From Paratinospora sagittata (lineage: Eukaryota; Streptophyta; Magnoliopsida; Ranunculales; Menispermaceae): a stretch of 64,000 nt of DNA. The DNA is taken from NCBI GenBank assembly GCA_035771175.1, contig CM069589.1, positions 25,996,201 to 26,060,200 of the forward strand, given 5' to 3'. Shown in pieces: positions 1-13,500 of this stretch. A program made the translations under genes and the position numbers. Below the pieces are notes generated by a model. It ran no database searches. It saw only the letters and a list, made by a program, of their open reading frames with translations, and was not told the origin of the DNA. Position 1 is the stretch's first letter, and each line of letters begins with the position of its first letter.

Positions 1-977
1 TTCACTTCAATTGGAGTCCAGAAGAAAACGTTATGGCTATTTGAATGTTTGTTACCCATTGACCAACGTACTTATGAATCTAATCAGCAATCAAAATTCA
101 AAAAGCCGTAGTCATTTCTTTGGACGTATGATTTTAGTTATTCAAAAGACGTTTAAAATATCGTTTCTTCCACTTTGCAACGCATTTTCAATCACTCAAA
201 TCGGAGACAGGAATAAAATGTTATGGCTATTTGAATGTTTTTTGCCGATCAATCAAATTACTTGTCGAAAAAATCGTGAAGAAAAGTCAAAATAACCGTA
301 ACTTTTCATCCCGACTTTGATTTGAGTGATTGAAAAAGAATTGAAAACGTTTTTTCTTCGAATTTCTAACGCATGTTCAATCACACAAGTTGGAGCCGAA
401 ATCAAAAAGGTGTGGTTATTTTAAAGTTTCACCCCGATCATTCAATTACTTCGCGATAGCATCGGTAAGAAAAATTCAAATAAACTTAAAGCTAAATCCT
501 GACACTGATATGAGTTAATAAAAAGGCGTTGAAAATATTGTTTATTCTTCTTTCCAAGGAATGTGCATTCAATCAAATTGGAGTCCGGAAGAAAACGTTA
601 TGGCAATTTGAATGTTTTTTACCCATTGACCAACGTACTTATGAATCTAATCAGCAATCAAAATTCAAAAAGCCGTAGTCATTTCTTTGGACGTATGATT
701 TTAGTTATTCAAAAGACGTTTAAAATATCGTTTCTGCCTATTTGCAACGCCTTTTCAATCACTCAAACCGAAGTCAGGAATAAAATGTTGTGGCTATTTG
801 AATTTTTTTTGCCGATCAATCAACTTACTTATCAAAATAGCGGTAACTTTTCATCCCGACTTTGATTTGAGTGATTGAAAAAGAATTGAAAATGTCTTTT
901 GTTCGAATTTCTAACGCATGTTCAATCACACAAATTGGAGTCGAAATCAAAAAGTTGTGGTTATTTTAAAGTTTCAC

Positions 978-1011
978 ACCGATCATTCAATTACTTCGCG
1001 ATTGAATCGGT
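978..1011. repeat. Short dyad in subunit 3 of the monomer
   Basis: ACCGAT, then a CA bulge, then TTCAAT (978-991) pairs with ATTGAATCGGT (1001-1011) across a 9-nt loop containing TTCGCG. It is intact in units reading GATTGAATCGGT. It is weakened in variant units reading GATTGCATCGGT or GATAGCATCGGT. Function unknown. Confidence 0.7.
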
Positions 1012-3309
1012 AAGAAAAATTCAAATAGACTTACAGTTAAATTCTGACTCTGATATAAGTTAATAAAAAGGCGTTGAAAATATTGTTTATTGTTCTTTCC
1101 AAGGAATGTGCATTCACTTAAATTGGAGTCCGGAAGAAAACGTTATGGCTATTTGAATGTTTGTTACCCATTAACTAACGTACTTATGAATCTAATCAGC
1201 AATCAAAATTCAAAAAGCCGTAGTCATTTCTTTGGACGTATGATTTTAGTTATTCAAAAGACGTTTAAAATATCGTTTCTGCCTATTTGCAACGCCTTTT
1301 CAATCACTCAAATCGAAGTCAGGAATAAAATGTTGTGGCTATTTGAATTTTTTTTGCCGATCAAAAAACTTACTTATCAAAATAGCGGTAACTTTTCATC
1401 CTGACTTTGATTTGAGTGATTGAGAAAGAATTGAAAATGTCTTTTTTTCGAGTTTCTAACGCATGTTCAATCACACAAATTGGAGTCGAAATCAAAAAGT
1501 TGTGGTTATTTTAAAGTTTCACACCGATGATTCAATTACTTCGCGATTGAATCGGTAAGAAAAATTCAAATAGACTTATAGTTAAATTTTGACACAGATA
1601 TGAGCTAATAAAAAGGTGTTGAAAATATTGTTTATTCTTCTTTCCAAGGAATGTGCATTCACTTCAATTGGAGTCCAGAAGAAAACGTTATGGCTATTTG
1701 AATGTTTGTTACCCATTGACCAACGTACTTATGAATCTAATCAGCAATCAAAATACAAAAAGCCGTAGTCATTTCTTTGGACGTATGATTTTAGTTATTC
1801 AAAAGACGTTTAAAATATCGTTTCTTCCTATTTGCAACGCCTTTTCAATCACTCAAATCGAAGTCAGGAATAAAATGTTGTGGCTATTTGAATTTTTTTT
1901 GCCTATCAACCAACTTACTTATCAAAATAGCTATAACTTTTCATCCCGACTTTGATTTGAGTGATTGAGAAAGAATTGAAAATGTCTTTTGTTCGAATTT
2001 CTAACGCATGTTCAATCACACAAATTGGAGTCGAAATCAAAAAGTTGTGGTAATTTTAAAGTTTCACACCGATGATTCAATTACTTCGCGATTGAATCGG
2101 TAAGAAAAATTCAAATAGACTTATAGTTAAATTTTGACACAGATATGAGCTAATAAAAAGGCGTTGAAAATATTGTTTATTGTTCTTTCCAAGGAATGTG
2201 CATTCACTTAAATTGGAGTCCGGAAGAAAACGTTATGGCTATTTGAATGTTTGTTACCCATTAACTAACGTACTTATGAATCTAATCAGCAATCAAAATT
2301 CAAAACGCCGTAGTCATTTCTTTGGACGTGTAATTTTTGTTATTCAAAAGACGTTTAAAATATCGTTTCTTCCTCTTTGCAACGCATTTTCAATCACTCA
2401 AATCGGAGACAGGAAATAAAATGTTATGACTATTTGAATGTTTTTTGCCGATCAATCAAATTACTTATTGAAACAATCGTGAAGAAAAGTCAAAATAACC
2501 GTAACTTTTCATCCGACTTTGATTTGAGTGATTGAAAAAGAATTGAAAATGTCTTTTGTTCGAATTTCTAACGCATGTTCAATCACACAAATTGGAGTCG
2601 AAATCAAAAAGTTGTGGTTATTTTAAAGTTTCACACCGATCATTCAATTACTTCGCGATAGCATCGGTAAGAAAAATTCAAATAAACTTAAAGCTAAATC
2701 CTGACACTGATATGAGTTAATAAAAAGGCGTTGAAAATATTGTTTATTCTTCTTTCCAAGGAATGTGCATTCAATCAAATTGGAGTCCGGAAGAAAACGT
2801 TATGGCAATTTGAATGTTTGTTACCCATTGACCAACGTACTTATGAATCTAATCAGCAATCAAAATTCAAAAAGCCGTAGTCATTTCTTTGGACGTATGA
2901 TTTTAGTTATTCAAAAGACGTTTAAAATATCGTTTCTGCCTATTTGCAACGCCTTTTCAATCACTCAAACCGAAGTCAGGAATAAAATGTTGTGGCTATT
3001 TGAATTTTTTTTGCCGATCAATCAACTTACTTATCAAAATAGCGGTAACTTTTCATCCCGACTTTGATTTGAGTGATTGAAAAAGAATTGAAAATGTCTT
3101 TTGTTCGAATTTCTAACGCATGTTCAATCACACAAATTGGAGTCGAAATCAAAAAGTTGTGGTTATTTTAAAGTTTCACACCGATCATTCAATTACTTCG
3201 CGATAGCATCGGTAAGAAAAATTCAAATAAACTTAAAGCTAAATCCTGACACTGATATGAGTTAATAAAAAGGCGTTGAAAATATTGTTTATTCTTCTTT
3301 CCAAGGAAT

Positions 3310-6300
3310 GTGCATTCAATCAAATTGGAGTCCGGAAGAAAACGTTATGGCAATTTGAATGTTTTTTACCCATTGACCAACGTACTTATGAATCTAATCA
3401 GCAATCAAAATTCAAAAAGCCGTAGTCATTTCTTTGGACGTATGATTTTAGTTATTCAAAAGACGTTTAAAATATCGTTTCTGCCTATTTGCAACGCCTT
3501 TTCAATCACTCAAACCGAAGTCAGGAATAAAACGTTGTGGCTATTTGAATTTTTTTTGCCGATCAATCAACTTACTTATCAAAATAGCGGTAACTTTTCA
3601 TCCCGACTTTGATTTGAGTGATTGAAAAAGAATTGAAAATGTCTTTTGTTCGAATTTCTAACGCATGTTCAATCACACAAATTGGAGTCGAAATCAAAAA
3701 GTTGTGGTTATTTTAGAGTTTCACACCGATCATTCAATTACTTCGCGATTGAATCGGTAAGAAAAATTCAAATAGACTTACAGTTAAATTCTGACTCTGA
3801 TATAAGTTAATAAAAAGGCGTTGAAAATATTGTTTATTGTTCTTTCCAAGGAATGTGCATTCACTTAAATTGGAGTCCGGAAGAAAACGTTATGGCTATT
3901 TGAATGTTTGTTACCCATTAACTAACGTACTTATGAATCTAATCAGCAATCAAAATTCAAAAAGCCGTAGTCATTTCTTTGGACGTATGATTTTAGTTAT
4001 TCAAAAGACGTTTAAAATATCGTTTCTGCCTATTTGCAACGCCTTTTCAATCACTCAAATCGAAGTCAGGAATAAAATGTTGTGGCTATTTGAATTTTTT
4101 TTGCCGATCAAAAAACTTACTTATCAAAATAGCGGTAACTTTTCATCCTGACTTTGATTTGAGTGATTGAGAAAGAATTGAAAATGTCTTTTTTTCGAGT
4201 TTCTAACGCATGTTCAATCACACAAATTGGAGTCGAAATCAAAAAGTTGTGGTTATTTTAAAGTTTCACACCGATGATTCAATTACTTCGCGATTGAATC
4301 GGTAAGAAAAATTCAAATAGACTTATAGTTAAATTTTGACACAGATATGAGCTAATAAAAAGGTGTTGAAAATATTGTTTATTCTTCTTTCCAAGGAATG
4401 TGCATTCACTTCAATTGGAGTCCAGAAGAAAACGTTATGGCTATTTGAATGTTTGTTACCCATTGACCAACGTACTTATGAATCTAATCAGCAATCAAAA
4501 TTCAAAAAGCCGTAGTCATTTCTTTGGACGTATGATTTTAGTTATTCAAAAGACGTTTAAAATATCGTTTCTTCCACTTTGCAACGCATTTTCAATCACT
4601 CAAATCGGAGACAGGAATAAAATGTTATGGCTATTTGAATGTTTTTTGCCGATCAATCAAATTACTTGTCGAAAAAATCGTGAAGAAAAGTCAAAATAAC
4701 CGTAACTTTTCATCCCGACTTTGATTTGAGTGATTGAAAAAGAATTGAAAACGTTTTTTCTTCGAATTTCTAACGCATGTTCAATCACACAAGTTGGAGC
4801 CGAAATCAAAAAGGTGTGGTTATTTTAAAGTTTCACCCCGATCATTCAATTACTTCGCGATAGCATCGGTAAGAAAAATTCAAATAAACTTAAAGCTAAA
4901 TCCTGACACTGATATGAGTTAATAAAAAGGCGTTGAAAATATTGTTTATTCTTCTTTCCAAGGAATGTGCATTCAATCAAATTGGAGTCCGGAAGAAAAC
5001 GTTATGGCAATTTGAATGTTTTTTACCCATTGACCAACGTACTTATGAATCTAATCAGCAATCAAAATTCAAAAAGCCGTAGTCATTTCTTTGGACGTAT
5101 GATTTTAGTTATTCAAAAGACGTTTAAAATATCGTTTCTGCCTATTTGCAACGCCTTTTCAATCACTCAAACCGAAGTCAGGAATAAAATGTTGTGGCTA
5201 TTTGAATTTTTTTTGCCGATCAATCAACTTACTTATCAAAATAGCGGTAACTTTTCATCCCGACTTTGATTTGAGTGATTGAAAAAGAATTGAAAATGTC
5301 TTTTGTTCGAATTTCTAACGCATGTTCAATCACACAAATTGGAGTCGAAATCAAAAAGTTGTGGTTATTTTAAAGTTTCACACCGATCATTCAATTACTT
5401 CGCGATTGAATCGGTAAGAAAAATTCAAATAGACTTACAGTTAAATTCTGACTCTGATATAAGTTAATAAAAAGGCGTTGAAAATATTGTTTATTGTTCT
5501 TTCCAAGGAATGTGCATTCACTTAAATTGGAGTCCGGAAGAAAACGTTATGGCTATTTGAATGTTTGTTACCCATTAACTAACGTACTTATGAATCTAAT
5601 CAGCAATCAAAATTCAAAAAGCCGTAGTCATTTCTTTGGACGTATGATTTTAGTTATTCAAAAGACGTTTAAAATATCGTTTCTGCCTATTTGCAACGCC
5701 TTTTCAATCACTCAAATCGAAGTCAGGAATAAAATGTTGTGGCTATTTGAATTTTTTTTGCCGATCAAAAAACTTTCTTATCAAAATAGCGGTAACTTTT
5801 CATCCTGACTTTGATTTGAGTGATTGAGAAAGAATTGAAAATGTCTTTTTTTCGAGTTTCTAACGCATGTTCAATCACACAAATTGGAGTCGAAATCAAA
5901 AAGTTGTGGTTATTTTAAAGTTTCACACCGATGATTCAATTACTTCGCGATTGAATCGGTAAGAAAAATTCAAATAGACTTATAGTTAAATTTTGACACA
6001 GATATGAGCTAATAAAAAGGTGTTGAAAATATTGTTTATTCTTCTTTCCAAGGAATGTGCATTCACTTCAATTGGAGTCCAGAAGAAAACGTTATGGCTA
6101 TTTGAATGTTTGTTACCCATTGACCAACGTACTTATGAATCTAATCAGCAATCAAAATTCAAAAAACCGTAGTCATTTCTTTGGACGTATGATTTTAGTT
6201 ATTCAAAAGACGTTTAAAATATCGTTTCTTCCACTTTGCAACGCATTTTCAATCACTCAAATCAGAGACAGGAATAAAATGTTATGGCTATTTGAATGTT

Positions 6301-6623
6301 TTTTGCCGATCAATCAAATTACTTGTCGAAAAAATCGTGAAGAAAAGTCAAAATAACCGTAACTTTTCATCCCGACTTTGATTTGAGTGATTGAAAAAGA
6401 ATTGAAAACGTTTTTTCTTCGAATTTCTAACGCATGTTCAATCACACAAGTTGGAGCCGAAATCAAAAAGGTGTGGTTATTTTAAAGTTTCACCCCGATC
6501 ATTCAATTACTTCGCGATTGCATCGGTAAGAAAAATTCAAATAAACTTAAAGTTAAATCCTGACACTGATATGAGTTAATAAAAATGCGTTGAAAATATT
6601 GTTTATTCTACTTTCCATGGAAT
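3310..6623. repeat. Three-monomer higher-order repeat, period 1657 bp (two units)
   Basis: Units 3310-4966 and 4967-6623 each contain monomers of 545, 545 and 567 bp in the same order, and corresponding monomers share private variants (first ATCAAATTGG after the phase mark, then a GATCAAAAAAC variant, then the CTTCAATTGG/CCAGAAG variant). The same succession is seen at 563, 1108 and 1653, but there the third monomer switches to another type half way, which suggests a recombinant unit. The window's first monomer matches the 4400 and 6057 type. Confidence 0.85.
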
Positions 6624-9600
6624 GTGCATTCAATCAAATTGGAGTCCGGAAGAAAACGTTATGGCAATTTGAATGTTTGTTACCCATTGACCAACGTACT
6701 TATGAATCTAATCAGCAATCAAAATTCAAAAAGCCGTAGCCATTTCTTTGGAAGTATGATTTGAGTGATTCAAAAGGCGTTTAAAATATCGTTTCTTCCT
6801 CTTTTCAACGCATTTTCAATCACTCAAACCGAAGTCAGGAATAAAATGTTGTGGCTATTTGAATTTTTTTTGCCGATCAATCAACTTACTTATCAAAATA
6901 GCGGTAACTTTTCATCCCGACTTTGATTTGAGTGATTGAAAAAGAATTGAAAATGTCTTTTGTTCGAATTTCTAACGCATGTTCAATCACACAAATTGGA
7001 GTCGAAATCAAAAAGTTGTGGTTATTTTAAAGTTTCCCACCGATCATTCAATTACTTCGCGATTGAATCGGTAAGAAAAATTCAAATAGACTTACAGTTA
7101 AATTCTGACTTTGATATAAGTTAATAAAAAGGCGTTGAAAATATTGTTTATTGTTCTTTCCAAGGAATGTGCATTCACTTAAATTGGAGTCCGGAAGAAA
7201 ACGTTATGGCTATTTGAATGTTTGTTACCCATTAACTAACGTACTTATGAATCTAATCAGCAATCAAAATTCAAAAAGCCGTAGTCATTTCTTTGGACGT
7301 GTGATTTTTGTTATTCAAAAGACGTGTAAAATATCGTTTCTTCCTCTTTGCAACGCATTTTCAATCACTCAAATCGGAGACAGGAAATAAAATGTTATGG
7401 CTATTTGAATGTTTTTTGCCGATCAATCAAATTACTTATTGAAAAAATCGTGAAGAAAAGTCAAAATAACCGTAACTTTTCATCCGACTTTGATTTGAGT
7501 GATTGAAAAAGAATTGAAAATGTCTTTTGTTCGAATTTCTAACGCATGTTCAATCACACAAATTGGAGTCGAAATCAAAAAGTTGTGGTTATTTTAAAGT
7601 TTCACACCGATCATTCAATTACTTCGCGATTGCATCGGTAAGAAAAATTCAAATAAACTTAAAGCTAAATCCTGACACTGATATGAGTTAATAAAAAGGC
7701 GTTGAAAATATTGTTTATTCTTCTTTCCAAGGAATGTGCATTCAATCAAATTGGAGTCCGGAAGAAAACGTTATGGCAATTTGAATGTTTGTTACCCATT
7801 GACCAACGTACTTATGAATCTAATCAGCAATCAAAATTCAAAAAGCCGTAGTCATTTCTTTGGACGTATGATTTTAGTTATTCAAAAGACGTTTAAAATA
7901 TCGTTTCTGCCTATTTGCAACGCCTTTTCAATCACTCAAATCGAAGTCAGGAATAAAATGTTGTGGCTATTTGAATTTTTTTTGCCGATCAAAAAACTTA
8001 CTTATCAAAATAGCGGTAACTTTTCATCCTGACTTTGATTTGAGTGATTGAGAAAGAATTGAAAATGTCTTTTTTTCGAGTTTCTAACGCATGTTCAATC
8101 ACACAAATTGGAGTCGAAATCAAAAAGTTGTGGTTATTTTAAAGTTTCACACCGATGATTCAATTACTTCGCGATTGAATCGGAAAGAAAAATTCAAATA
8201 GACTTATAGTTAAATTTTGACACAGATATGAGCTAATAAAAAGGTGTTGAAAATATTGTTTATTCTTCTTTCCAAGGAATGTGCATTCACTTCAATTGGA
8301 GTCCAGAAGAAAACGTTATGGCTATTTGAATGTTTGTTACCCATTGACCAACGTACTTATGAATCTAATCAGCAATCAAAATTCAAAAAGCCGTAGTCAT
8401 TTCTTTGGACGTATGATTTTAGTTATTCAAAAGACGTTTAAAATATCGTTTCTTCCACTTTGCAACGCATTTTCAATCACTCAAATCGGAGACAGGAATA
8501 AAATGTTATGGCTATTTGAATGTTTTTTGCCGATCAATCAAATTACTTGTCGAAAAAATCGTGAAGAAAAGTCAAAATAACCGTAACTTTTCATCCCGAC
8601 TTTGATTTGAGTGATTGAAAAAGAATTGAAAACGTTTTTTCTTCGAATTTCTAACGCATGTTCAATCACACAAGTTGGAGCCGAAATCAAAAAGTTGTGG
8701 TTATTTTAAAGTTTCACCCCGATCATTCAATTTCTTCGCGATTGCATCGGTAAGAAAAATTCAAATAAACTTAAAGTTAAATCCTGACACTGATATGAGT
8801 TAATAAAAATGCGTTGAAAATATTGTTTATTCTACTTTCCATGGAATGTGCATTCAATCAAATTGGAGTCCGGAAGAAAACGTTATGGCAATTTGAATGT
8901 TTGTTACCCATTGACCAACGTACTTATGAATCTAATCAACAATCAAAATTCAAAAAGCCGTAGCCATTTCTTTGGAAGTATGATTTGAGTTATTCAAAAG
9001 GCGTTTAAAATATCGTTTCTTCCTCTTTTCAACGCATTTTCAATCACTCAAACCGAAGTCAGGAATAAAATGTTGTGGCTATTTGAATTTTTTTTGCCGA
9101 TCAATCAACTTACTTATCAAAATAGCGGTAACTTTTCATCCCGACTTTGATTTGAGTGATTGAAAAAGAATTGAAAATGTCTTTTGTTCGAATTTCTAAC
9201 GCATGTTCAATCACACAAATTGGAGTCGAAATCAAAAAGTTGTGGTTATTTTAAAGTTTCACACCGATCATTCAATTACTTCGCGATTGAATCGGTAAGA
9301 AAAATTCAAATAGACTTACAGTTAAATTCTGACTCTGATATAAGTTAATAAAAAGGCGTTGAAAATATTGTTTATTGTTCTTTCCAAGGAATGTGCATTC
9401 ACTTAAATTGGAGTCCGGAAGAAAACGTTATGGCTATTTGAATGTTTGTTACCCATTAACTAACGTACTTATGAATCTAATCAGCAATCAAAATTCAAAA
9501 AGCCGTAGTCATTTCTTTGGACGTGTGATTTTTGTTATTCAAAAGACGTTTAAAATATCGTTTCTTCCTCTTTGCAACGCATTTTCAATCACTCAAATCG

Positions 9601-10500
9601 GAGACAGGAAATAAAATGTTATGGCTATTTGAATGTTTTTTGCCGATCAATCAAATTACTTATTGAAAAAATCGTGAAGAAAAGTCAAAATAACCGTAAC
9701 TTTTCATCCGACTTTGATTTGAGTGATTGAAAAAGAATTGAAAATGTCTTTTGTTCGAATTTCTAACGCATGTTCAATCACACAAATTGGAGTCGAAATC
9801 AAAAAGTTGTGGTTATTTTAAAGTTTCACACCGATCATTCAATTACTTCGCGATTGCATCGGTAAGAAAAATTCAAATAAACTTAAAGTTAAATCCTGAC
9901 ACTGATATGAGTTAATAAAAAGGCGTTGAAAATATTGTTTATTCTTCTTTCCAAGGAATGTGCATTCACTCAAATTGGAGTCCGGAAGAAAACGTTATGG
10001 CAATTTGAATGTTTGTTACCCATTGACCAACGTACTTATGAATCTAATCAGCAATCAAAATTCAAAAAGCCGTAGTCATTTCTTTGGACGTATGATTTTA
10101 GTTATTCAAAAGACGTTTAAAATATCGTTTCTTCCTATTTGCAACGCCTTTTCAATCACTCAAATCGAAGTCAGGAATAAAATGTTGTGGCTATTTGAAT
10201 TTTTTTTGCCGATCAACCAACTTACTTATCAAAATAGCTATAACTTTTCATCCCGACCTTGATTTGAGTGATTGAGAAAGAATTGAAAATGTCTTTTGTT
10301 CGAATTTCTAACGCATGTTCAATCACACAAATTGGAGTCGAAATCAAAAAGTTGTGGTTATTTTAAAGTTTCACACCGATGATTCAATTACTTCGCGATT
10401 GAATCGGTAAGAAAAATTCAAATAGACTTATAGTTAAATTTTGACACAGATATGAGCTAATAAAAAGGTGTTGAAAATATTGTTTATTCTTCTTTCCAAT
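6057..10500. repeat. Four-monomer higher-order repeat, period 2224 bp (two units)
   Basis: Monomers at 6057, 6624, 7169 and 7736 correspond one to one with those at 8281, 8848, 9393 and 9960 (567, 545, 567, 545/541 bp), each pair offset by 2224 bp and sharing private variants such as CTACTTTCCATGG at 6610 and 8834. A third unit starts at 10501 (offset 2220 after a 4-bp deletion) and stays similar through about 12178. The order recurs again from 15531. Confidence 0.85.
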
Positions 10501-13500
10501 GTGCATTCACTTCAATTGGAGTCCAGAAGAAAACGTTATGGCTATTTGAATGTTTGTTACCCATTGGCCAACGTACTTATGAATCTAATCAGCAATCAAA
10601 ATTCAAAAAGCCGTAGTCATTTCTTTGGACGTATGATTTTAGTTATTCAAAAGACGTTTAAAATATCGTTTCTTCCTCTTTGCAACGCATTTTCAATCAC
10701 TCAAATCGGAGACAGGAATAAAATGTTATGGCTATTTGAATGTTTTTTGCCGATCAATCAAATTACTTATCGAAAAAATCGTGAAGAAAAGTCAAAATAA
10801 CCGTAACTTTACATCCCGACTTTGATTTGAGTGACTGAAAAAGAATTGAAAACATTTTTTCTTCGAATTTCTAACGCATGTTCAATCACACAAGTTGGAG
10901 CCGAAATCAAAAAGTTGTGGTTATTTTAAAGTTTCACCCCGATCATTCAATTACTTCGCGATTGCATCGGTAAGAAAAATTCAAATAAACTTAAAGTTAA
11001 ATCCTGACACTGATATGAGTTAATAAAAAGGCGTTGAAAATATTGTTTATTCTTCTTTCCAAGGAATGTGCATTCAATCAAATTGGAGTCCGGAAGAAAA
11101 CGTTATGGCAATTTGAATGTTTGTTACCCATTGACGAACGTACTTATGAATCTAATCAGCAATCAAAATTCAAAAAGCCGTAGCCATTTCTTTGGAAGTA
11201 TGATTTGAGTTATTCAAAAGGCGTTTAAAATATCGTTTCTTCCTCTTTTCAACGCATTTTCAATCACTCAAACCGAAGTCAGGAATAAAATGTTGTGGCT
11301 ATTTGAATTTTTTTTGCCGATCAAAAAACTTACTTATCAAAATAGCGGTAACTTTTCATCCCGACTTTGATTTGAGTGATTGAGAAAGAATTGAAAATGT
11401 CTTTTGTTCGAATTTCTAACGCATGTTCAATCACACAAATTGGAGTCGAAATCAAAAAGTTGTGGTTATTTTAAAGTTTCACACCGATCATTCAATTACT
11501 TCGCGATTGAATCGGTAAGAAAAATTCAAATAGACTTACAGTTAAATTCTGACTCTGATAAAAGTTAATAAAAAGGCGTTGAAAATATTGTTTATTGTTC
11601 TTTCCAAGGAATGTGCATTCACTTAAATTGGAGTCCGGAAGAAAACGTTATGGCTATTTGAATGTTTGTTACCCATTAACTAACGTACTTATGAATCTAA
11701 TCAGCAATCAAAATTCAAAAAGCCGTAGTCATTTCTTTGGACGTGTGATTTTTGTTATTCAAAAGACGTTTAAAATATCGTTTCTTCCTCTTTGCAACGC
11801 ATTTTCAATCACTCAAATCGGAGAAAGGAATAAAATGTTATGGCTATTTGAATGTTTTTTGCCGATCAATCAAATTACTTATTGAAAAAATCGTGAAGAA
11901 AAGTCAAAATAACCGTAACTTTTCATCTGACTTTGATTTGAGTGATTGAAAAAGAATTGAAAATGTCTTTTGTTCGAATTTCTAACGCATGTTCAATCAC
12001 ACAAATTGGAGTCGAAATTAAAAAGTTGTGGTTATTTTAAAGTTTCACACCGATCATTCAATTACTTCGCGATTGCATCGGTAAGAAAAATTCAAATAAA
12101 CTTAAAGTTAAATCCTGACACTGATATGAGTTAATAAAAAGGCGTTGAAAATATTGTTTATCTTTCTTTCCAAGGAATGTGCATTCACTCAAATTGGAGT
12201 CCGGAAAAAAACGTTATGGCAATTTGAATGTTTGTTACCCATTGACCAACGTACTTATGAATCTAATCAGCAATCAAAATTCAAAACGCCGTAGTCATTT
12301 CTTTGGACGTGTAATTTTTGTTATTCAAAAGACGTTTAAAATATCGTTTCTTCCTCTTTGCAACGCATTTTCAATCACTCAAATCGGAGACAGGAAATAA
12401 AATGTTATGGCTATTTGAATGTTTTTTGCCGATCAATCAAATTACTTATTGAAAAAATCGTGAAGAAAAGTCAAAATAACCGTAACTTTTCATCCGACTT
12501 TGATTTGACTGATTGAAAAAGAATTGAAAATGTCTTTTGTTCGAATTTCTAACGCATGTTCAATCACACAAATTGGAGTCGAATTCAAAAAGTTGTGGTT
12601 ATTTTAAAGTTTCACACCAATCATTCAATTACTTCGCGATTGCATCGGTAAGAAAAATTCAAATAAACTTAAAGTTAAATCCTGACACTGATATGAGTTA
12701 ATAAAAAGGCGTTGAAAATATTGTTTATTCTTCTTTCCAAGGAATGTGCATTCACTCAAATTGGAGTCCGGAAGAAAACGTTATGGCAATTTGAATGTTT
12801 GTTACCCATTGACCAACGTACTTATGAATCTAATCAGCAATCAAAATTCAAAAAGCCGTAGTCATTTCTTTGGACGTATGATTTTAGTTATTCAAAAGAC
12901 GTTTAAAATATCGTTTCTTCCTATTTGCAACGCCTTTTCAATCACTCAAATCGAAGTCAGGAATAAAATGTTGTGGCTATTTGAATGTTTTTTGCCGATC
13001 AATCAAATTACTTATTGAAAAAATCGTGAAGAAAAGTCAAAATAACCGTAACTTTTCATCCGACTTTGATTTGAGTGATTGAAAAAGAATTGAAAATGTC
13101 TTTTGTTCGAATTTCTAACGCATGTTCAATCACACAAATTGGAGTCGAATTCAAAAAGTTGTGGTTATTTTAAAGTTTCACACCGATCATTCAATTACTT
13201 CGCGATTGCATCGGTAAGAAAAATTCAAATAAACTTAAAGTTAAATCCTGACACTGATATGAGTTAATAAAAAGGCGTTGAAAATATTGTTTATTCTTCT
13301 TTCCAAGGAATGTGCATTCACTCAAATTGGAGTCCGGAAGAAAACGTTATGGCAATTTGAATGTTTGTTACCCATTGACCAACGTACTTATGAATCTAAT
13401 CAGCAATCAAAATTCAAAAAGCCGTAGTCATTTCTTTGGACGTATGATTTTAGTTATTCAAAAGACGTTTAAAATATCGTTTCTTCCTATTTGCAACGCC

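Noticed and set aside
991..1012. CENP-B-box-like TTCG...A..CGG in subunit 3
   Set aside because: The spacing between TTCG and the A..CGG half is 2 bp too long for the canonical box and the third G is missing, so there is no support for a centromere protein site.
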